DNA of 64,000 nt from Cristatella mucedo. Lineage: Eukaryota; Bryozoa; Phylactolaemata; Cristatellidae. A program made the translations under genes and the position numbers. The notes under the pieces were generated by a model, which was given only the letters and a program-made list of their open reading frames with translations, searched no databases and had not been told where the DNA came from. The stretch spans positions 3,405,001 to 3,469,000 of the forward strand of contig WPIO01000009.1 in the NCBI GenBank assembly GCA_009760855.2. The letters run 5' to 3'. Position 1 is the first letter of the stretch. The number at the start of each line of letters is the position of its first letter. This document shows positions 32,886-44,094 of the stretch, one piece after another.

Positions 32886-35800
32886 TAATAATAATAATAA
32901 TAATAATGCACTTGATAAAGCACGCTCAGTGAACTTAATCTCTCTCTAGGCGCTTTACATTTGCTGCAAAGGGAAATGCAATTGAATGGTAAGTAAAATC
33001 ATGCTTGAAAAACAAACAAAATTATTAACATGGTTAGTGGCAGCATGCACAAGGTCAGCACGCATAAGCACAACAATGATGAATCACAGGGACCCACTAA
33101 ATGCTGTCCTAAATAGGTGTGTTTTTAGGTTCCTTTTAAATGTGGTCAGGTCAGGGGATGTTCTGACGCAGGTCGGGATTGAGTTCCAGGCTTTGGGAGC
33201 ATACGAACTAAGTGCACGGTCTCCAAAGAGTTTAAGGCTTGTACAAGGTATTTGTAAACTGTTGGATTCCGAAAAGCGGGTGGTACGATGCTTGGCCTGA
33301 TGGGATAGTTTATCTGAGAGATAGGCTGGAGCCATAGAATGAATGGACCTAAACGTGAGCTACAAAACCTTGAAGTCAATCCGTTGCTTGACTGGTAGCC
33401 AGTGCAGGTCGGCGAGAAGTGGAGTAATGTGGCAACTGCGACGCTCACGACAGACAAGCCTAGCTGCGGAGTTTAGCACCAGCTGCAATCGCCGGATCGC
33501 ACATGCTGGTAGGCCAGTAAGCAGTGAGTTGCAGAAGTCGAGACGGGATGTCACGAATGCATGGACCAACTTAGATGTGGTATCCTTATCTAAACAAGCC
33601 CAAATTTTAGCAATATGATGAAGCTGAAAATAGGCAGATTTGACTGTGGAGGTGATATGGTCGTCTAGCGAGAGGTTGCTTTGGAATATGACACCTAGAT
33701 TTCGAGCTGATTCAACAGGAGATATGCTGGCAGAGCCAATTTTGAGTCGGCTTTCCCAATCTCTCGATCACACTGGGTTTGCCCATAACTAGTAAGCTAG
33801 TTTTGTCATCGCTTAGTTTTAGAAAATTTGCTTCCATCCACGTGCGGATGTCATCATTACGTGCAGCAAATAAGTTGAGAGAATTTGAGGTGCTCGAAGG
33901 CTGGGAGGGATCAAAGCAAAGGTACACCTGAGTGTCATCCGCATAGAAGTGAAAGCCTAGATTGTGCTTGGCCACCACATCAGCAAGAGAGGGAGTATAA
34001 ACCGTGAAAAGAACCGGACCTAGCACGGAGCCCTGAGGTACTCCATATTTCAGAGGTACTTCAGATGATCTTTGTCCATTCACGTCAATACTCCGGAGAC
34101 TCCCACAGAGATAGGACCTGAACCACTACAGAGCAGTGCCAGTGATGCCCAGGTGAGATAAGAGGCGCTCTAGAAGAACTTTGTGATCGATGGTGTCAAA
34201 AGCTGCCAAAAGATCGAGCAAACCAAGCAGAGACACTCTACCCATGTCTGCATTCCTAAGTAGGTCGTTGTATACCATAAGCAATGCTGACTCTAAGGAG
34301 TGATTAGCTCTAAGCTAGACTGGAACTTACTAGCAAGGTGTGAGGTTTCGATATATGAGTTAAGCTGGTCCACCACGACCCGTTCCAGTGTCTTTGATAG
34401 GAATGGTAGAAGGGAGACTGGGCAGTAGTTGTTTAAGTTTTCTTGGTCTAGTGTCGCTCTCTTGAGAAGTGGCCTGACTACAGCTTTTTTGAAAGGTGCT
34501 GGGACGTGACCTGAGGCTAATGACATATTAATGATGTCAGTTATGCATGGCAGCAGCAGATCAATGCCACGTAGGGGAAGGACAGTGGGAATAGGGTCCA
34601 GAAGACTTGTTGTCTTCTTTGATTGAGGTACGAACATTAGGACTAGATCACTAGTGACCTGCTTAAATGTAGACATTGAGGTGCAGCCAGGAATCGGGGA
34701 ACAGCATTCTAGTGGGTGATGTTGTCATCGCAGGGATGGATTGCCTGATCTTGTCTATCTTCTGGGCAAAGAACCGAGAGAAGCGAACGGCTAGATCATC
34801 GCAAGGATCATCGGGTAAGGAGGTAATTTGGGAGCGGTTGAGGAGATGGTTTATCGTCGACATCAGCATTTTTGGATTGTGCATCTGTGATTCAACAATA
34901 TTTATATAGAAGCTAGACTTGGCCTTTGCTAGGATCGATTGGTACGACCTACAGTAGTCTTCATATGCCTGTCGATGGACAGTTAGTTCGGATTTCTTGT
35001 ATGCTTTTTCAAGCTTTTGCTTAGTAGACCTGGCTAGTTTAATGTCTGTGGTAAACCATAGGCCGTCTGGGCGAGGGCGCACAGTGCGCTTAGTCAGCGG
35101 TACAAACTCGTTGATCTTGTCAGCTAGTGTCGCGTTGTTGCTATCTACCAATGATGACAGATCGGAATGGGGACTGAGCAGCACAGGTGAAGCAGATATT
35201 CTCGCACGGACAGCATCGATGTCAAGGGTCTCTAGGTTTGGCGATTTACATATGATTTTAGAGGAGGGATAGAAAGAGGGCACACACTGTAGATTGAATG
35301 AGATCTGCATGTGGTCAGATAAGCAAGATTTGGTAATAAGTGGTGATGAAAACTAGTAGTTTTATGAGAAAATTCGTTTGAGTGTGTGACCCTTGATGTG
35401 AGTAAACCCATGCACACAAGTCACAAGAGACAATTAGTCAGTCAATGCATGAAGTTCGGTCCTGAAGGGGTCACATAAGTTATCAAAGGGAATGTTGAAA
35501 TCACCCATAACGAGGAAGGATCGATTTCTTGCACACAAAATCAAATTGAGATCGGAGAAATGTGAGATGAAGGAGGATTTGACCTGGTGGGCGACAGACT
35601 ACTGCCACCGTCGGTAGCTTGTTTTCGGGTGAAATCAAGACAATCGATTCGAAAGACTGCTTCGAGGGTACTGAAAATTGATTAAAGTTGAATTTCGAGT
35701 GCATGATAACAGCCAAAGAATGAGAAACCGGTCGGGGTTGCGTCTTTAATTGCCGGGCAGTTTACTAATTTTAGCCAAGTTTCAGTCAATGCGAGCAGTT

Positions 35801-36066
35801 CAAGACCATTTTCAGAAATAACGACGCTTGTTACAAGATGTTTAGTGCACATTGAGCGATGATTCCAGAGAGAAGCAGTAAGTTGGGCCGCCGTTCTTTA
35901 ACAAGCCTGATGACCACTAAGTTAGTGAGATTCGCAGTATCGCTTGTGGGGGAGCGTGCTGAACGGTTCGAGACAATGCTAGGAATACCAAACGACGAGC
36001 GGGAACTCAGCTCGCAGTTCCCGCCAAGCGAGCGGCCTCAAAGCGGTCCCGGCCACCGCGGAACCT
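32886..36066 (-). mobile_element. LINE family A, most complete copy (about 3.2 kb)
   Basis: From its AAT tail (about 32886-32908) and hairpin (AAAGCACG...GGCGCTTT, one arm mutated), the element runs on the minus strand through 3' UTR, reverse transcriptase and endonuclease. It ends in a short GC-rich 5' region at about 35990-36066. It abuts a plus-strand family A fragment head-to-head. I call the family CR1/L2-like from motif style and the microsatellite tail. The 5' boundary is where family resemblance stops and may not be the true element start. Confidence 0.9.
33084..35860 (-). pseudogene. Endonuclease-reverse transcriptase of LINE family A
   Basis: The protein nicks target DNA and copies its RNA there. 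Order on the minus strand: apurinic-type endonuclease start ELLALTETWL (about 35800) and VAVVCRPPG (about 35600); linker with RTVRPRPDGLWFTTDIKLA and NPKMLMSTINHLLNRSQ (35310-34663); a frameshift; palm with SKTLERVVVDQLNSYIE (34676-34293) and LLDLLAAFDTIDHKVLLE (about 34200); [13 protein letters not shown] and an intact FYADDTQVYL (34083-33712); thumb TSRLDFCNSLLTGLPACAI (33569-33360); and the C-terminal FKRNLKTHLFRTAFSGSL (33335-33084). The catalytic YADD is present, but several frameshifts and stops make it non-functional. Confidence 0.88.
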
Positions 36067-36071
36067 CCGGG

Positions 36072-36205
36072 TGCTTTTTTTGTGATTCGTCTCTCGTGTG
36101 CATGTACCTGCATACACTGTGCCTGCTGCTTACAAATGCTACCACCAATCATTTAGTAGAGCTTTCTGTGAGCATCTGTAAAGTGCCTAGAAAGAAATGC
36201 CTTTG
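36072..36205 (+). mobile_element. LINE family A-related 3' fragment
   Basis: GTGATTCGTCTCTCGTGTGC through AGTGCCTAGAAAGAAATGCC matches the subfamily copy at 40465-40600. It stops inside the hairpin. Confidence 0.75.
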
Positions 36206-36237
36206 AACTACGACAACAAAGCGATAATAGATGCGCA

Positions 36238-36700
36238 TGTACTCCCCCATCAGGCCAAGCATCGTACCACCCGGTTTTTCGGAATCCAACAGTCTAGAAA
36301 TACCTCGTACAAACCTTAAATCCTTTGGAGACCATGCATTTAGTTCGTATGCTCCCAAAGCCTGGAACTCCCTCCCGACCTGCGTCAGAACATGCCCTGA
36401 CCTGACCACATTTAAAAGGAACTTAAAAACACACCTATTTAGGACAGCATTTATTGGGTCCCTGTGATTCGTCCTTGATGTGCTTATGCGTGCTGACGCT
36501 GTGCATGCTGCCACTAACCACATTTGCATGCTGACGCCGTGCGTGTCACCACTAACCATGTTTTTCATTTCTTTGTTTATTAAGCATGATATTACTCCCC
36601 ATTCAATTGCATTTCCTTTTGCGGCACATGTAAAGCGCCTAGAGAGAGAATGAGTTCTCTGAGGGCGCTTTATCAAGTGCATCATTCTTCTTATTATTAT
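36238..36700 (+). mobile_element. LINE family A C-terminus and full 3' end
   Basis: Starts at CTCCCCCATCAGGCCAAGCA. Coding reads FSESNSLEIPRTNLKSFGDH to FKRNLKTHLFRTAFIGSL (36264-36464). The 3' UTR, AAAGCGCC...GGCGCTTT hairpin (about 36631-36672) and TTATTATTATT tail follow. It is very similar to the 25355-26155 copy. Confidence 0.9.
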
Positions 36701-37189
36701 TCCATTCTTCAGCAGTCCAGTGGATCCACGCCGTGGTCAACTGTAAACGGCTATCCATGTTGTCAGAGACGGCACACGCAATGCAGCGATCAACCAAGCG
36801 CGAAGGGCCCTTGTCAATGCTGGGCAAGAATAGCAGAAGAGGGATGAATGGTTCTCTTTTCCTAGAGGCTTATCAATCTGAAAGGCACAAAGACGAAGTG
36901 GCTACTGACTTGCGATTCGACTCAAAATTGTCCCCAGGATGCACTTTGATAAAAAAATTTCCCTTTCAGGTTTGGCTCTTGCTTTTTTTCAAATCCGCAA
37001 AAATGACAACCTGGATATTAGTTGACGGCAGCAGATTTTCTATTTGGATGAGCCGGCAATAACTGTGTTCACTTTCATCTCTCATGGGCTGCAAAGCCAA
37101 AGCCTGACCGCATGGCTAGGTTGGCTTACTAAGCAGCCGGTACTGGTAGATAAGAATTCGATCGGACTCTTAAGCTGACGCGCGATCGT
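36701..37189. other. No gene recognised
   Basis: The 109-codon plus-strand frame (36733-37062) shows no recognisable domain. Confidence 0.35.
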
Positions 37190-38350
37190 CCTAGCGCGGT
37201 GGGTCTACAGCCGCAACGACGCGTCTTCCTCGTCCAACTCTGATTGTCCACCCGGCAGGCGTTGGTGATCATTCGCGCCGCGATTCAACCAGGTCAAGAC
37301 CAGGCTCAGATAATTAATCGGCCGTGCGGCTTCCCGGCAGACTAGCGGCACACCTGTGGCAATTACAGAAAGCCTCGTCACCGCCGCTGCCAACTGCTAC
37401 GACACTTGCCGCCGCTAACGACGCGGGCGGTAACTGGGCTGCCGGCTGAACGCCAATCCCGGCGCAGCCGAGTCAGCCGCCGCTTTCGCACGTCGCCGAC
37501 TATTGAGGCCACGGCGGCGGCAGCGGTGGCAGCGGCGACGCATTTGCCGAGTAGCTTCTCTCTAGCTTCTCGCTACAGCCGGCGCAACGGCTATATGTCC
37601 GAGCAGCAGCCGTATAAGTTTTAAAGAGCTAATCAGCCGTCATACTGCGAGCTGTTTCATTCGATACGCTATTTACGGTGCGCTCCGACGGGGCCTACTA
37701 ATGCCGAATAGGTCCAGGAAGATCCAGGCTGCAGGGGTCGGCGCAGAGCTGGAGCGAGAGGTTACCCGATGCAGGTCAGCACCAATACTCGCTTTGTCGC
37801 CGCAATGCATTTCACGTGCTCTAAAGCTACGCCACGCTTTGTAGTTCACACGTCTAACGCAGCACCGTAGAGTGCCGCAATGTTCATCAGAGTATCTTCG
37901 GTTGCGCTCAAGACTTGGTAAGTTTAGAAACTGAAATAAATACCGGCTGATTTAAAAGCCTTGCTTGCATAGCGACCGAGGAGCCCTTAAGGCTGCCACC
38001 GCCGCTGGCAGCGGCCGTGCAGGATCGCCAACCACAGGATTTGAAGGGCACACCGAGGCACGCTATCGAAATTAATTCGCCCGCAGTCTTACATTTCACG
38101 TAAGACGGTGCGTGCCGTTCTGAGTTCACCTTCCTTGCGTCTCGTTCGTCTTCGTGTCGTCGCCGCCGCTGCAGCTGCCGCCGCATCGCGATCCTAGCCC
38201 CTCGGTGACGCGCGCGCTGACTACGCGTGCACCGCTCGCTCGCGAGTAGCCTCAGCCAGAACTCGCTTCGCCACCGCCGCCGTGCGAGATGGCAGCTCGC
38301 CGAGCGAGCGCTACGGTGTGCAGACGACGTGTCAAGACGTCGGCTCATAC
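37190..38350. other. GC-rich, CpG-rich block
   Basis: Strikingly GC-rich with many CpG and GCCGCC words compared with the AT-rich flanks. It could be a promoter-associated CpG-rich region or a GC-rich element. Plus frame 37406-37624 (Arg/Ala-rich, ends MSEQQPYKF) and minus frame 37908-38348 (Arg-rich) are open but look compositional. A SINE2 fragment lies inside. Confidence 0.45.
37945..38045 (-). mobile_element. SINE2 3' fragment
   Basis: Minus strand: AATCCTGTGGTTGGCGATCC, GCGGCGGTGGCAGCCTTAAG, GGTCGCTATGCAAGCAAGG, CTTTTAAATCAGCC. This aligns base by base with the SINE2 bodies at 40820-40921 and 58530-58632. The head is missing. Confidence 0.7.
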
Positions 38351-39360
38351 AGAGAGGCTGATTAACCAGATTATACCCAACTAACCGATCAGTTGAGAAG
38401 TCTCAGCGGTGGCTTTCATTCCGCTTGCATGAGGCGCGTGTACTTTTAAGTTTCCAAGAGCGAGACATTCAATTAATTCTCTTAGGGTGCAATGAAAGTG
38501 TCCTATTATCATTATGATATATTATTTGTAATTAGGACTAGTGTCCACTTGCATTATAGACCTCTTCGGTTCCCATTTCTTCAAGAGCAAAAAAGCGGTG
38601 TGCAGATTTTTATGGCGAGATCCAATATTTCAAGATGCGATTCAACCCTTCTGCATCGCAGCGTCATTCGTTTCGAAATGTCTCAGAAGTAGTTCTCCGT
38701 CTGCTGTCATAGTAAACCGCGATCGTAAAGTTAGGAAAATACGATTGACGCTGCCGGAAAATATCGATGAAGCGCCGACAGCTCGTAGTTACCAAATTCA
38801 TTTTGGTGCGAACTCGAATGCCAGCGCATGGTTCGGAGGTTAGATACGCGAATCAACTTGCCAAACAATCATTTTTCTCGAAAGCTCTACTGTGCCACCA
38901 TTGTGTCCTGGGGTCACAGAAGCAGCTTTGAGCAAGGGCATTGACGCGGTACTTGACGTCGATGACCAGACCCGCCTCGGCCGCAGCGGCTCTGGTCGCT
39001 GACTGAATCCATTATACGCTGTAGTTCCTTGGATCTCGCTGGTATTGGTCAAGTCGCAAGCAGCAGATGGCTCATCGGCGATTACACCCTAGCGATAAGA
39101 AAATAATCTGTATTACAACTTTCCGAGATATGCAGTCTTCGCGCGTTTTACTCTTACCGTACATGTATTTTTCCGCAGCCGGAGAAAGTCCACGCGTGCT
39201 TCATTTTTGAATGGGTGGCAGTTTCTCTTGGACGTCGAATCGCCTGGCACCAACGGCGCTCTACGATTAGCCATCTAATTCCTACTCCGTAATACGAAAT
39301 TCTAGTTTTACGCAGTAAAACGTTTATTTATTGTCGTCTGAATCACTCTGCAGGGTTATT
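38351..39360. other. No gene recognised
   Basis: Overlapping plus frames at 38492-38843 show no known motif. Confidence 0.35.
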
Positions 39361-39487
39361 ATTATAATTCATGTGTACAGCGTCCTAAGAGAACTTAATC
39401 GGTATTCAGAAGCTTCACATATACCATGGGGCTCGAGCCCACGAACCCAGCCAGACCTTGGTCGGGGTGAGCACCTTAATCGCTTGG
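39361..39487 (-). mobile_element. SINE1 copy
   Basis: Minus strand: GATTAAGGTGCTCACCCCGA, CGTGGGCTCGAGCCCCATGG, then AATACCGATTAAGTTCTCTT, AGGACGCTGTACA. One hairpin arm has decayed (AAGCTTC for AAGCGCC). Confidence 0.75.
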
Positions 39488-39701
39488 AAAATTCAATCGA
39501 ATTCCCACGCTCTGTGACAAATTATTTCATTGTATTGGTATGAGTCATTCATAGCTATAAGCCCCGGTTGATCAACGGAAAAAGGGAAAAATTGATACCC
39601 AGACAGGGCCATCATGACTGGTTTTCTTCATTACTAGCGTCATTACATCGGTGCGTCTGCACCAGTGTCAGCATCCTTGTGTAGTCTCTAGAAAATAAAT
39701 G

Positions 39702-39707
<6 letters not shown>

Positions 39708-39782
<75 letters not shown>
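39708..39782. repeat. (TA)n microsatellite
   Basis: About 37 uninterrupted TA units, preceded by GTATATG. Confidence 0.97.
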
Positions 39783-39785
<3 letters not shown>

Positions 39786-39954
39786 AGTTTTTCACTTAGA
39801 AACGTTTGGCAACGGAAGCTTTTTCTATGAGGGATTAAGACTGGCAAGCCACTTCAATAATATTTGCATAATGACACTTCTCCTACTTAGTTAAGCTATG
39901 CCAGGCATGAACGTGATGAATCTTAATCGCACTCACTCGTGCTTAGATAGATTA

Positions 39955-40637
39955 TGTAATCTGCCTGCTTAGACGTGGATACTACATCTAAACTTGTCGA
40001 TGCATTTGTGACATCCTGTCTCGACTTCTGTAACTCACTGCTTGCTAGTCTACCGGCTTGTGCAATCAGGTACTTACAGTTGTTGCAAAACTCTGCAGCC
40101 AGGCTTGTCTGTCGGCAGCGCGTCGTAGTTGCCACATCACACCACTTCTCGCCAATCTGCATTGACTCCTGATCAAGCAGCAAATCGGCTTCAGGGTTCT
40201 GTCACTTACTTTTGGGTCACTTCATTCTCTGGCTCCAGTCTACCTTCAGAACTACTCCCCCACCAGGCGAAGAATCGTACAGCCCGATGATCTGAATCGA
40301 ATAATTTAGCTATACCTCATGCGAACATCACAGCCGTTGAACACCGTGCTTTAGGTTCCTACTCGCAAAGCCTGGAACTCACTGCCGACGCCCGTCACAA
40401 CGTCCCCTGATATGACGACATTTAAAAGAAGCTCATAACACACCGGTTTATTACAGCATTTGGTGGGTCTTTGCGATTCGTCTCTCGTGGGCATGTACCT
40501 GCATACACTGTGCCTTCTGCTTACGAATGTTACCACTAATCATTTAGTAGAGCTTTCTAAAAGCATCTGTATAGTGCCTAGAAAGAAATTCAGTTCTCTG
40601 AGGGCGCTATGCAAATGTATTATTATTATTTATGAAA
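39955..40637 (+). mobile_element. LINE family A-related copy, thumb to tail
   Basis: TTAGACGTGGATACTACATC onward encodes a diverged thumb (LVDAFVTSCLDFCNSLLASL, LLQNSAARLVCRQR). The 3' UTR differs from the main family (GTACCTGCATACACTGTGCC). The hairpin ATAGTGCC...GGCGCTAT pairs with one G-T wobble, and the end GGCGCTATGCAAATG plus ATT tail is the closest LINE match to the SINE1 tail. Confidence 0.85.
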
Positions 40638-40758
40638 TATAGTTGTTAATGTATACATAATTTAGGTATTTTTACCATCTTGAACAAGAGAGAAAAGAGA
40701 GCTCCGAAGTTTTATAAGCGAAGAATGGTGCTGTAACCGACTAGCCACTCAAGCGTTC

Positions 40759-40921
40759 GTGAGCCGTGATGGCGCACTAGGTAAGGTGGTTTCTTTTCAC
40801 GACTTCGGTCCCGAGGTCATGGGTTCGAATCCTGCGATGGGCAATCCTTTATCGCCGTTGCAAGCGACGGTGATAGCCGTAAAGACTCTGATGTCGCTAT
40901 AAAAAAGAAGCTGTTAAATCA
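40759..40921 (+). mobile_element. SINE2, tRNA-derived
   Basis: Head GAGCCGTGATGGCGCACTAG with an A-box-like stretch (ACTAGGTAAGG). The B box is GGTTCGAATCC (about 40823-40833), a perfect consensus. A central body follows with TTATCGCCGTTGCAAGCGAC, and the end reads GATGTCGCTATAAAAAAG, CTGTTAAATCA. The tail differs from SINE1 and from LINE A, so another partner is implied. Confidence 0.8.
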
Positions 40922-40929
40922 CGGTGGAC

Positions 40930-41050
40930 CTTTCCAACCTTTGGAGACCGAGCCTTTAGTTCGTATGCTCCCAAAGCCTGGAATTCACTAACAACTGACG
41001 TCAAGACATTCCCTGACGTGAACATCTTTAAAAAAAACTAAAGAGAGACC
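40930..41050 (+). mobile_element. LINE family A scrap
   Basis: TTTGGAGACCGAGCCTTTAG, TATGCTCCCAAAGCCTGGAA: the FGDRAF...YAPKAWN segment, followed by the FKK-N-like end. It follows a SINE2 directly. Confidence 0.8.
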
Positions 41051-41149
41051 AGCGGTTTTCGGAAGAGAAAAGCCGTTCAGACAGCAAAAAAGATATTGCA
41101 TATCCAGGTTTCAATTTCACACATTGCAGCTGAGGAGAGGCCATACTTA

Positions 41150-42235
41150 CATAGCACGAAAGATTTCAAAGATCTGATCAGAGGACTTGGTCTTAACAAT
41201 TTCAATGCCGAGCTCTTTTAATTTAGGCTCAATGAGAGGAAATTATTAGATTAAAGTGGGAAAATAACAGACCAAAGAAAGCCCCACCAGAGATGTTTTT
41301 TTTCAGCTTCTTCAGTCGGAAAGATGGACTGTACTTCTCTAAAAGTGTGGCCGGTCTATTTGAGGCTATAGGAGTCATCCGTAACCAGAATGAATGAACG
41401 TAGTTATTGAAAGTTTATATGGGAGCCTCAAAGCCGTGTTGCTTCACGACGGGAACAAGTAACCGTCCATCCTTATGGATCACTCTGTGAGTGACAAAGA
41501 GGATTACAACAGCGTCAGAATATTGCTGAATGCCTTGAACTGTGGCTAGTATGGCTGGGTGATCGTTGGGAACTTGTAAAAGCTATCGTTCCTAGTGGTC
41601 CCCTAATGCGCTTTCAGGAAGTTTCGCTTTTTCTTCCCCTATCTGATAGACGGACACTAAGGGGCACTATCACAACATGGACTGGCCACTGCTGACGGGG
41701 TCACTCTTTCCTTGGGAAAAAGCATCCTCGAGGGTGTACCGGCTGGTGCACCCTCGGAAGGCGCAGATGCCACAATTCCGAATCAGGTTAAGCCTCACGA
41801 AGCATGCGCTCACGGCCCTAGACACTAAGTCGGCAGCTTTCAACTTCCTTCACGATGTCTTTTAAAACTGCAGGAGGCAAAAGTCATATCTGGTATATTC
41901 ATCGGACCACACGTACAGAAAGAAGATCGTGGAGTGTGACAAATATGCCAAGACGCTTAGCAGGGTGGAGAAAGTAGCTTGGAGCAGGTTCGTTGCGGTG
42001 TTTCTCCCCTTTCTGTGCAAGCGCGATGCTGGAAACTATGAGCAGCTGGTTCAAGCTCTCATAGAGAACTGCGCCAAAACGGGGGTCCAGAATGTTCCTC
42101 ACAAACCCTCTCCTCGATACTAGTTTTGAGAAACTCGAGGATATCGTGGATGCTTACTCAGAAGAGCACGCCGAGCACTTTCACCGAGGTTTTATAGTCT
42201 TTCGCCTTTTTTATATCATTGGAGAGCGTTTTCTG
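41150..42235 (+). pseudogene. Decayed copy of a multi-copy invertebrate protein of unknown role
   Basis: Through several frames the plus strand spells a protein I recognise only as a recurrent uncharacterised family, often many-copy, in invertebrate genomes. Pieces in order: DLIRGLGLNN (about 41173); GSLKAVLLHDGNK (41421); DKEDYNSVRILLNALN (about 41492); TDTKGHYHNMDWP (about 41650); LVHPRKAQMPQFRIRLSL (41743); LDTKSAAFNFLHDVF (41818); LSRVEKVAWSRFVAVF (about 41956); and NYEQLVQALIENCAKTG. A diverged end YSEEHAEHF lies near 42160. Spacing follows the family order, but stops (three between 41421 and 41600) and frameshifts show it is a pseudogene. A transposon origin is possible but not shown. 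No splice structure is needed, so it may descend from an intronless or retroposed copy. Confidence 0.6.
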
Positions 42236-43972
42236 TAAACGAAAAGCATCTAGCTGTTTAGACTTTTAAGACAACTATTATAAAAGAGGAACGCATCGTA
42301 GGTCCATGCAGCTCAGTGCATCTGTTAAGTTCGCCTGGGGGTAAATTCACTCACGAGTACACCAGCCCAGTGATCGACAAAATAAGATGGTCTCCTTGAC
42401 TATTCCTTGACTTTCTGACGACATCAAGGCGTAAAGGATAGGTAGTCGCACGCCTTTTTACATGCGATGAAGACGGCTCCCTGTCAAACGTATACTCATA
42501 TCTAACTCTTCAGACCTCTCTCACCACTCGACTGGTGGCCTACTCCACGAACACACGGGTTAATGACGAGTCGTGTATTTCGATTGCAAACCCGGACTGT
42601 GTCGTAACTCCTTCCTCAAAAGTAATCGAACCTAGGCTCTGCGACTGAATAGTTTGAAGAACACTAGAGCAATGTCTTATCCCTGTCTCACGGAAGCACA
42701 GTCTTGATTTTTCTAAGGACGGCTTTATGACAACTTTGTTGTAGTCATACGAACGTTATTTCAAAGTTTTCATTCAAATAGAACAATAACGTCTGAAATT
42801 GATTGCCAAACTCGCGGGAATATAGTTGGCTTAACGGTAAGTCACACATATTTATCTATATATCATGCTTAAAATACAGCATGTATACGGAAGCGATCAT
42901 GATTGGTCACCTGACTCAAAAGCTCTTCTTTGATCGAAAGATTCTATTCCATTTAATGTAGTATTATTGGTAGCCAGAAGTCATAAACAAAAATAGCCTA
43001 ATCTAGACGTATTTTTATCTGTAAAACACTATCAGAAACACATTATTGCTGCCAGACTTGCAGTTGGAGAAAGCTTACTTGAGACTTTGACAGCTTGAAA
43101 AAACCTTTCAGCTTTACTGATAAAATTTGGACACACAGTAATGTGCACATCAAGCATCTTATCGAAATTCAGTGAACATGATCTTACAAGTAACGCCACC
43201 TTCTCTAACTCGCCATATGTCGTTATTTAGATGTATATTAGCAGTAATAATAATAATTATTTTAAAAAGAATCAATTCTATAGCCAAACGATCTCTAGCT
43301 CTTTCCAAGAGAAACACCGACCAATAATTAATGGCAACTAATTTACCACGAATAGACAAACATGGAAAATCCCACAAGTATCATGCTTAAAAACCGAGTA
43401 AAAGAGAGCCTTGAAGAAAATACGCCATACTTTTCCTGCGAAAATAATTCAATAAATCGTCATGAAGCGGAATAATGTCCATCATGCAGATTGCCCGAAT
43501 GGCCTAGAACTGAAGCTGTTGCATGTCAAAGCCAAATTCACCAATCAGTTAAAAAAATATATTACTCAGCTGTAGGCTCGCAAATAAAAATCCTAATTTT
43601 GCTCTAAACGAACTGAATTGCATTGCGTGTCCCATAGATCTCGACTAATCTAAGATCAATTCACGTGGAGCAAACGTGGGGAGCTCTTATGGAGCTCATG
43701 CATCTCCGACGATTTCACAGAGGCCCTCGGTGGCTCTGTGACGCTGAAGAGCTCACTGTAAGGCACTCGATGAATCGCCCGCTCAAACTCAATACTGCTT
43801 TCTGGTAATCCTCTAATGCTTACTTAGTCTGGTCATGTTTTGCACTTGATTCAGTCAGAACGCACTTCTGACATGGAAAGTTAGGAACGTAGCTTCCAGG
43901 TGGCATTCTAGTTGCTCTCTAATGGCTCGCTTGCATCGTTGAGTTTCAGCTTACGGCACTGTTGTGCAAATA
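42236..43972. other. No gene or known repeat recognised
   Basis: 1.7 kb of AT-rich DNA without motif, tail or tRNA-like box that I could identify. Confidence 0.4.
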
Positions 43973-44001
43973 ATATATATATATATATGTATATGTATAT
44001 T

Positions 44002-44038
<37 letters not shown>

Positions 44039-44071
44039 GTGTGTATGTATATAAATATATAAGTATTTATT
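43973..44071. repeat. (AT)n grading into (ATGTAT)n
   Basis: AT dinucleotides followed by ATGTAT hexamers, then a short GT patch and AT-rich remnant. A compound microsatellite. Confidence 0.92.
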
Positions 44072-44094
44072 AAAAATAATTAACGTGCATATAT

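Noticed and set aside
40759-40835. Working tRNA gene at the head of SINE2
   Set aside because: A and B boxes are good, but no proper cloverleaf or acceptor stem can be drawn, and the same head recurs with the same body at 58468.
43159-43377. 72-codon minus-strand frame with a hydrophobic stretch
   Set aside because: Short, no family resemblance, and partly over an ATAAT-rich patch.
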